This document shows positions 6,964-11,114 of a stretch of DNA of 11,114 nt, in pieces (position 1 is the stretch's first letter; each line of letters starts with the position of its first letter). The notes below the pieces were generated by a model, which saw only the letters and a program-made list of their open reading frames with translations, ran no database searches and was not told the origin of the DNA. Source of the stretch: Chloroflexota bacterium. Its GTDB lineage: Bacteria > Chloroflexota > Anaerolineae > Anaerolineales > Anaerolineaceae. The translations under genes and the position numbers were made by a program. The stretch is taken from the NCBI GenBank assembly GCA_023406965.1, contig JAEXTI010000118.1, positions 1 through 11,114 of the forward strand, in the 5' to 3' direction.

Positions 6964-9900
6964 TTAGCCCGCCGCGCTCTTTTCTTTTTCCAGGACGGGG
7001 CGGAGGAACTGGCCGGTGAAGCTGTCCGGCACGTCCACCACCTGCTCGGGGGTGCCCTCGGCGATGATGTATCCGCCGCCCAGGCCACCCTCGGGGCCCA
7101 GGTCGATGAGCCAGTCGGCGGTCTTGATCACGTCCAGGTTGTGCTCGATGACCAGCACGGTGTTGCCCGCGTCCACCAGGCGGTGCAGCACGTCCAGCAG
7201 GCGCTGCACGTCGGCAAAGTGCAGGCCGGTGGTGGGTTCATCTAGAATGTAGATGGTGTCGCCGGTAGAGACGCGTCCCAGTTCCTTGGCCAGCTTTACG
7301 CGCTGGGCCTCGCCGCCCGAAAGGGTGGTGGCGCTTTGCCCCAGCTTGACGTAATCGAGGCCCACGTCGTGGAGGGTTTGCAACATGCGCGAGATACCCT
7401 GGAAGTTGCCGAAGAACTCCAGCGCTTCCTGCACGTCCATGTCCAGCACCTGGGCGATGTTCTTGCCCTTGTAGGTGATCTCGAGGGTGTGGCGGTTGTA
7501 GCGCGAACCTTTGCATTCCTGGCAGGTCACCCACACATCGGCCAGGAAGTGCATCTCGATGCGCTTGAGGCCGTGCCCGCGGCAGGCCTCGCAGCGCCCG
7601 CCCTTGACGTTGAAGCTGAAGCGGTCCGCGCCGTAACCCCGCGCGCGGGCCTCGGGTACGGTGGAAAACACGCGGCGGATCTCGTCATAGACGCCCACGT
7701 AGGTGGCCGGGTTGGAGCGCGGTGTGCGACCGATGGGCTCCTGGGTGATGTCGATGACCTTGTCCAGCCGGTCGAGGCCGTCCAGGCGGTCGTAGGGGCC
7801 GGGGGAGGTCTGCGCGCCCATCAAAGCGCGGGCCAGGGCGGGGTAGAGCGTCTCGCTGATCAGGCTGCTCTTGCCGCTGCCGCTCACCCCGGTGACCACG
7901 GTCAGCGCGCCCAGGGGCACGCGGGCGGTGACGTTCTTGAGGTTCCACAGGCGCGCGCCGGTCAGCGTGAGCCAGCCGCGCGGGGTGCGGCGGTTGAAGC
8001 CGTTGGGGGCAGTCACGCGCATTGCGCCGGACAGGTAGCGCCCGGTGAGTGATTCTGGGTTGGCAGCCACCTCTGCGGGGGTGCCCGCGGCCACCACCTC
8101 GCCGCCCATCACGCCCGCGCCGGGGCCCAGGTCCACCAGGTAATCGGCGGCGCGCATGGTCTCTTCGTCATGCTCCACCACCAGCACGGTGTTGCCCTGG
8201 TTGCGCAGGGTCAGCAGGGTTTCCAGCAGGCTGTGCTGGTCGCGAGCGTGCAGGCCGATGGAGGGCTCGTCGAGGATATACAGCACGCCCACCAGGCCGC
8301 AGCCCAACTGGCTGGCCAGGCGGATGCGCTGGCCCTCGCCGCCCGAGAGGGTGGGGGCGGGGCGGCTGAGCGAGAGGTAGTGCAGGCCAACGTTGAGCAT
8401 GAACTTGAGCCGGTTGCGCAGTTCCTTGAGCACTTCGCCCACCACCTCCAACTGCTCGGCGGTCAGGCGCTTGTGCGAGTCGCTGCTTTCGGTCAGGCTG
8501 CACACCCACTCATGCGCCTGCTCGATGGTCATGCCCAGCACAGCCGAGAAAGTCTCGCCGCCAATGGTCACATTGCGCGCTTCGGCGCACAGGCGCGTCC
8601 CGCCGCAGGTGGGGCAGGGCTGCTGGCTCATGAAGCTGATGTACCAGCGCCGGGTGTACTCGGACTTGGTCTGGCGGAACAGGCGGTTGACGTCAAAGAC
8701 GACGCCGCGCTCGGCGTGGGTGGCCTCGCCCTTCCAGGTGCCTTCCTCGTTTTCATACTTGAAGTGAATCTTCTCATCCCCCGAGCCGAAGAGGATCACG
8801 TCGCGGAACTTCTGCGGCAGGTCTTTCCAGGGCAGTTCGACATCCACGCCGTAATGCTCGGCGATCATTTTCATGTGGTTGGCGCGCCAGTGACCCTTCT
8901 TGCGAATGTTGCCGAACCAGCGCGAGGCCCCATCCATCAGGGACAGTTCAGGGTGTTCCACGATCAGGTCGGTGTCCACCTCCAGGCGCGTGCCCAGGCC
9001 GTTGCAGGCCGGGCACATGCCGCTGGGCGAGTTGAAGCTGAACAGGCCCGGGGTCAGCTCGGGCAGGGTCACGGCGCAGTGTGGGCAGATGTTCTTCTCG
9101 CTCAGCAGGAGGTTTTCGCCGTTGCCCAATTCCACCAGCATGAGCCCGCCGCCGGCCTGCAGGGTGGTTTCCACCGAGTCGATCAGGCGCACGGCGTAGT
9201 CCTTGATCTCCGCCTCGTCGGCGTCGGTGGGCGGGGCCACCAGGCGATCCACCACCAGTTCGAGGGTGTGGGGCTGGCTCTTGGCCAACTTGGGCATCTT
9301 GGCGCCTTCGAACATCTCGATGACCTCACCGTCGACGCGGGCGCGGGTGAAACCTTCCTGGCGGGCCTTCTCCAGGATGGCCAGGTGGTCGCCCTTCTTG
9401 TTGCGCGTCAGCGGGGCGATGAGCTGGAAGCGTGTTCCCGGCGGGAGCTGGGCCAATCCGTCCGAAACCGTCTGCGGGCTGACCGGTTCGACGGCTCGCC
9501 CGCAGGTGGGGCAGTGCTGGGTTCCGGCGCGGGAGAAGAGCACGCGCAGGTAGTCCATCACCTCGGTAACGGTGCCGACCGTGGAGCGCGGGTTGCGGCT
9601 GACTGTTTTCTGCTCGATGGCGATGGCCGGGCTGAGCCCGCCGATGTAATCGACCTTGGGTTTGTCCATCTGGTCGAGGTAGCGGCGCACGTAAGCGGAG
9701 AGGCTCTCCACGTAGCGGCGCTGCCCTTCGGCGTAGAGCGTGTCGAATGCCAGGGTGGACTTTCCACTGCCGCTCACGCCGGTGAGCACGACTAGTTTGT
9801 TGCGCGGGATGGTCACGTCGATGTGTTTGAGGTTGTGGTGCTGCGCGCCGCGCACCACGATCACATCCGTCTCGCCGGGGCGCAGGCCGTTGCGCCCGTT

Positions 9901-10953
9901 CATCTTGATCTGCTCGGCCAGCTTGCCGCGCCCGTTGCTGCCGCCGGGGGTGGGGCGAGCCAGCCCAATCAGCCGCTCGCGATCGGAAGGGCGCAGTTCG
10001 GGGCCGGTGAGCACCGGCGTGCCGAAGGCGGCGGAGGCCAGGCCGGTGGCTTTCGCCTGGCCGCTCTCGCCCAGCAACCCCAGCAGTTTGAGGCGCGTTT
10101 CCAGCGGACCGGATACGCGCGGGTCGTCCTGGTAAGCGCTGCGCACCTCCTCAAAAGTTGCATCCAGCCCGTTGATCTGCGCGGCGATGTCGTCCATCCA
10201 GGCGCGGTCTTCGGCATTTAGGTCCTTGTCATCGGCTTTGGTGATGTCCCACCACAGATCCCAGGGCAGGACCTCGATCTTGTTGAGCGCGCACAGGTCA
10301 TGCAGCAGGCTGCCGCGCATGAAGTTCCAGCCGCGGGCCTTGCGGTTGTGCCCAAAGGTGCCCGACTTGGCCTTTCCGGCGCGGCACTGCGCCCAGGCCT
10401 GCGCGGCGGTGATGAACGCGCCTGCGGGCAGGTTGGCAGGGTCGAAAGCGATTTGCATGGACTGGCGCTGGAGGTCGTCGATTTGCGGGTCCACTTGCTG
10501 CCAGCGCCCGGCGGCCTCGTCCCAAAGTTCTACGATCCAGTGATCGGCGGTGATGTCCTTGCTCAGGTAGGTGGCGAAACCGACCCGCACGCGCGCCGGG
10601 CGGCCCTGGGCGCGCAGGAAGGCGCACAGTAACACAGCATGATCGCGGCAGTTGCCCACCAGCCGTTCGGCAGGCTCTCGCGCGTCGGTCAGCGGACGCG
10701 GGTCCATGCTGCCGATACGACGCAGCATCTCTGCGACCGGGCGGATGTTGACCTCTTTTTTTTGCACGGAGGTCAGATCAACTTTGTATAGTTCTGTTAA
10801 AAACGGGTGGATGAGCAGACCCTGCACCACGCGGCACAAAGCGGGCAGGTCGGTGGGCAGGTTCTCCAAGAGGCGGGCCTGTTCGAGCGGGTCGGTCATC
10901 ACGCCGTGAGCGGCGTAGAAAGATAGCAAGTCTGGGTGGGTAGACTGGCTCAC
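6964..10953 (-). CDS. uvrA: transglutaminase-like domain fused to UvrA excinuclease subunit
   Basis: From the GTG at 10953 the product has 1329 aa. Residues 1 to about 290 match a bacterial transglutaminase-like (papain-fold) family usually seen as a separate protein, with candidate triad C102 (NCRDH), H138 (DHW) and D155 (VDPQ). A linker of about 60 residues leads to a complete UvrA from about 362. UvrA has Walker A motifs GVSGSGKS at 392-399 and 1022-1029, ABC signatures LSGGE at 869-873 and 1211-1215, Walker B ILDEP at 893-897 and 1236-1240, and zinc cysteines 623/626/647/650 and 1121/1124/1144/1147. UvrA dimers load UvrB on DNA lesions in nucleotide excision repair. E. coli UvrA is 940 aa, so about 350 residues are extra. 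No stop or frameshift separates the halves. An internal ATG (residue 351, at 9903) has no good ribosome site. What the N-terminal enzyme acts on is unknown. Confidence 0.92.
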   Translation of the reverse strand: MSQSTHPDLLSFYAAHGVMTDPLEQARLLENLPTDLPALCRVVQGLLIHPFLTELYKVDLTSVQKKEVNIRPVAEMLRRIGSMDPRPLTDAREPAERLVGNCRDHAVLLCAFLRAQGRPARVRVGFATYLSKDITADHWIVELWDEAAGRWQQVDPQIDDLQRQSMQIAFDPANLPAGAFITAAQAWAQCRAGKAKSGTFGHNRKARGWNFMRGSLLHDLCALNKIEVLPWDLWWDITKADDKDLNAEDRAWMDDIAAQINGLDATFEEVRSAYQDDPRVSGPLETRLKLLGLLGESGQAKATGLASAAFGTPVLTGPELRPSDRERLIGLARPTPGGSNGRGKLAEQIKMNGRNGLRPGETDVIVVRGAQHHNLKHIDVTIPRNKLVVLTGVSGSGKSTLAFDTLYAEGQRRYVESLSAYVRRYLDQMDKPKVDYIGGLSPAIAIEQKTVSRNPRSTVGTVTEVMDYLRVLFSRAGTQHCPTCGRAVEPVSPQTVSDGLAQLPPGTRFQLIAPLTRNKKGDHLAILEKARQEGFTRARVDGEVIEMFEGAKMPKLAKSQPHTLELVVDRLVAPPTDADEAEIKDYAVRLIDSVETTLQAGGGLMLVELGNGENLLLSEKNICPHCAVTLPELTPGLFSFNSPSGMCPACNGLGTRLEVDTDLIVEHPELSLMDGASRWFGNIRKKGHWRANHMKMIAEHYGVDVELPWKDLPQKFRDVILFGSGDEKIHFKYENEEGTWKGEATHAERGVVFDVNRLFRQTKSEYTRRWYISFMSQQPCPTCGGTRLCAEARNVTIGGETFSAVLGMTIEQAHEWVCSLTESSDSHKRLTAEQLEVVGEVLKELRNRLKFMLNVGLHYLSLSRPAPTLSGGEGQRIRLASQLGCGLVGVLYILDEPSIGLHARDQHSLLETLLTLRNQGNTVLVVEHDEETMRAADYLVDLGPGAGVMGGEVVAAGTPAEVAANPESLTGRYLSGAMRVTAPNGFNRRTPRGWLTLTGARLWNLKNVTARVPLGALTVVTGVSGSGKSSLISETLYPALARALMGAQTSPGPYDRLDGLDRLDKVIDITQEPIGRTPRSNPATYVGVYDEIRRVFSTVPEARARGYGADRFSFNVKGGRCEACRGHGLKRIEMHFLADVWVTCQECKGSRYNRHTLEITYKGKNIAQVLDMDVQEALEFFGNFQGISRMLQTLHDVGLDYVKLGQSATTLSGGEAQRVKLAKELGRVSTGDTIYILDEPTTGLHFADVQRLLDVLHRLVDAGNTVLVIEHNLDVIKTADWLIDLGPEGGLGGGYIIAEGTPEQVVDVPDSFTGQFLRPVLEKEKSAAG

Positions 10954-10961
10954 GGGGGGCA

Positions 10962-10967
10962 CTCCTT
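10962..10967 (-). promoter_or_regulatory. ribosome binding site deciding the uvrA fusion start
   Basis: On the minus strand AAGGAG is followed by an 8-nt spacer and GTG at 10953, opening V-S-Q-S-T-H-P-D, a natural beginning for the transglutaminase-like family. The reading frame stays open for 39 more codons to a TTG at 11070, but that codon lies between the -35 and -10 boxes and so would not be in the mRNA. Confidence 0.85.
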
Positions 10968-11026
10968 GATTGAGGTCGATAATGGTTAGCGCCGCGAGGG
11001 CGGATAAGTTCTTGTTGCGGGGGAGA

Positions 11027-11041
11027 GCTGTTTGTGACAGC
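11027..11041. promoter_or_regulatory. short inverted repeat in the uvrA fusion leader
   Basis: GCTGT-N5-ACAGC is a perfect dyad about 12-26 nt downstream of the predicted transcript start. A direct repeat GTGAC (11034-11038 and 11043-11047, period 9) overlaps it. It could be an operator for a repressor or a small RNA hairpin. It resembles half-sites of the enterobacterial LexA box (CTGT and ACAG), but the spacing is 5 instead of 8. Arms this short can occur by chance. Confidence 0.25.
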
Positions 11042-11058
11042 AGTGACGCAGCCACTAT

Positions 11059-11087
11059 ATTATAGAACAAATATTTTATAAGGTCAA
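11059..11087 (-). promoter_or_regulatory. strong sigma70-type promoter of the uvrA fusion gene
   Basis: On the minus strand, TTGACC (11087-11082, 5 of 6 consensus) and TATAAT (11064-11059, 6 of 6) are separated by exactly 17 bp in an AT-rich patch. The predicted start is near 11052, giving a leader of about 99 nt before the GTG at 10953. It drives the transglutaminase and UvrA parts as one transcript. Confidence 0.85.
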
Positions 11088-11114
11088 CATTTTTTAAGAG
11101 TTGGCAAAATTCCT

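Noticed and set aside
8170..9795. Long plus-strand open frame (541 codons) opposite uvrA
   Set aside because: It has the same phase relation to uvrA as the case above. It covers the UvrA zinc and ATPase motifs on the other strand and shows no domain of its own.
9901..9930. Separate start for UvrA at the internal ATG (9903, minus strand)
   Set aside because: The bases upstream offer only a weak GAG and no AGGAG-like site, no stop precedes it in frame, and I see no convincing promoter there. It remains possible as a minor internal start.
11032..11061. Possible divergent plus-strand promoter (TTGTGA, 18 bp, TATATT) overlapping the uvrA promoter
   Set aside because: The matches arise largely from the palindromic AT-rich -10 region of the minus-strand promoter. 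Only about 50 bp of downstream sequence is in the window, with no visible gene start.
1..11114. tRNA/rRNA genes, CRISPR arrays, insertion sequences, attachment sites
   Set aside because: Coding frames fill nearly all of the window, and no clover-leaf, regularly spaced repeat, transposase or IS end was visible by eye.

Overview
The window is high-GC bacterial DNA and is densely coding. It has five protein genes, only short intergenic gaps, and no RNA genes, CRISPR array or transposase that I can see. GC-rich codon use, CHAT-STAND-TPR architecture and rho-independent terminators built on an exact long palindrome would fit Chloroflexota (Anaerolineae-like). That placement is an inference from general features, not from a marker gene.

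Region 1 (1-2800, + strand) is a compact carbohydrate-catabolism operon. It holds the 3' part of a PfkB/ribokinase-family sugar kinase, a class II ketose-bisphosphate aldolase of the GatY/KbaY type, and a 12-TM MFS permease of the LacY/MFS_1_like kind that starts 6 bp after the aldolase stop. Import, phosphorylation and retro-aldol cleavage together suggest use of a ketose or a related sugar. The sugar cannot be named from sequence.

Region 2 (2801-6960) is a single-gene unit with its own sigma70-like promoter. It encodes a 1319-aa protein with an N-terminal CHAT caspase-like peptidase, a central NB-ARC-like STAND NTPase, a winged-helix-like segment, about eight TPRs and a short C-terminal tail. 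This is the layout of an NLR-like signalling or immune receptor. The gene is bracketed by two copies of a 34-bp palindrome whose 15-bp arms are identical. The copy at 6920-6953 is also the terminator of the convergent gene.

Region 3 (6964-11087, - strand) is one transcription unit with a near-perfect promoter, a GTG start with a strong ribosome site, and a hairpin terminator. It encodes a full-length UvrA excinuclease subunit (about 980 aa) fused in frame behind a complete transglutaminase-like, papain-fold domain (about 290 aa, Cys-His-Asp triad intact, plus linker). This fusion is the most unusual thing in the window. The two large convergent genes each join an N-terminal cysteine-peptidase-type fold to P-loop ATPase modules. 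Whether they work together is unknown.
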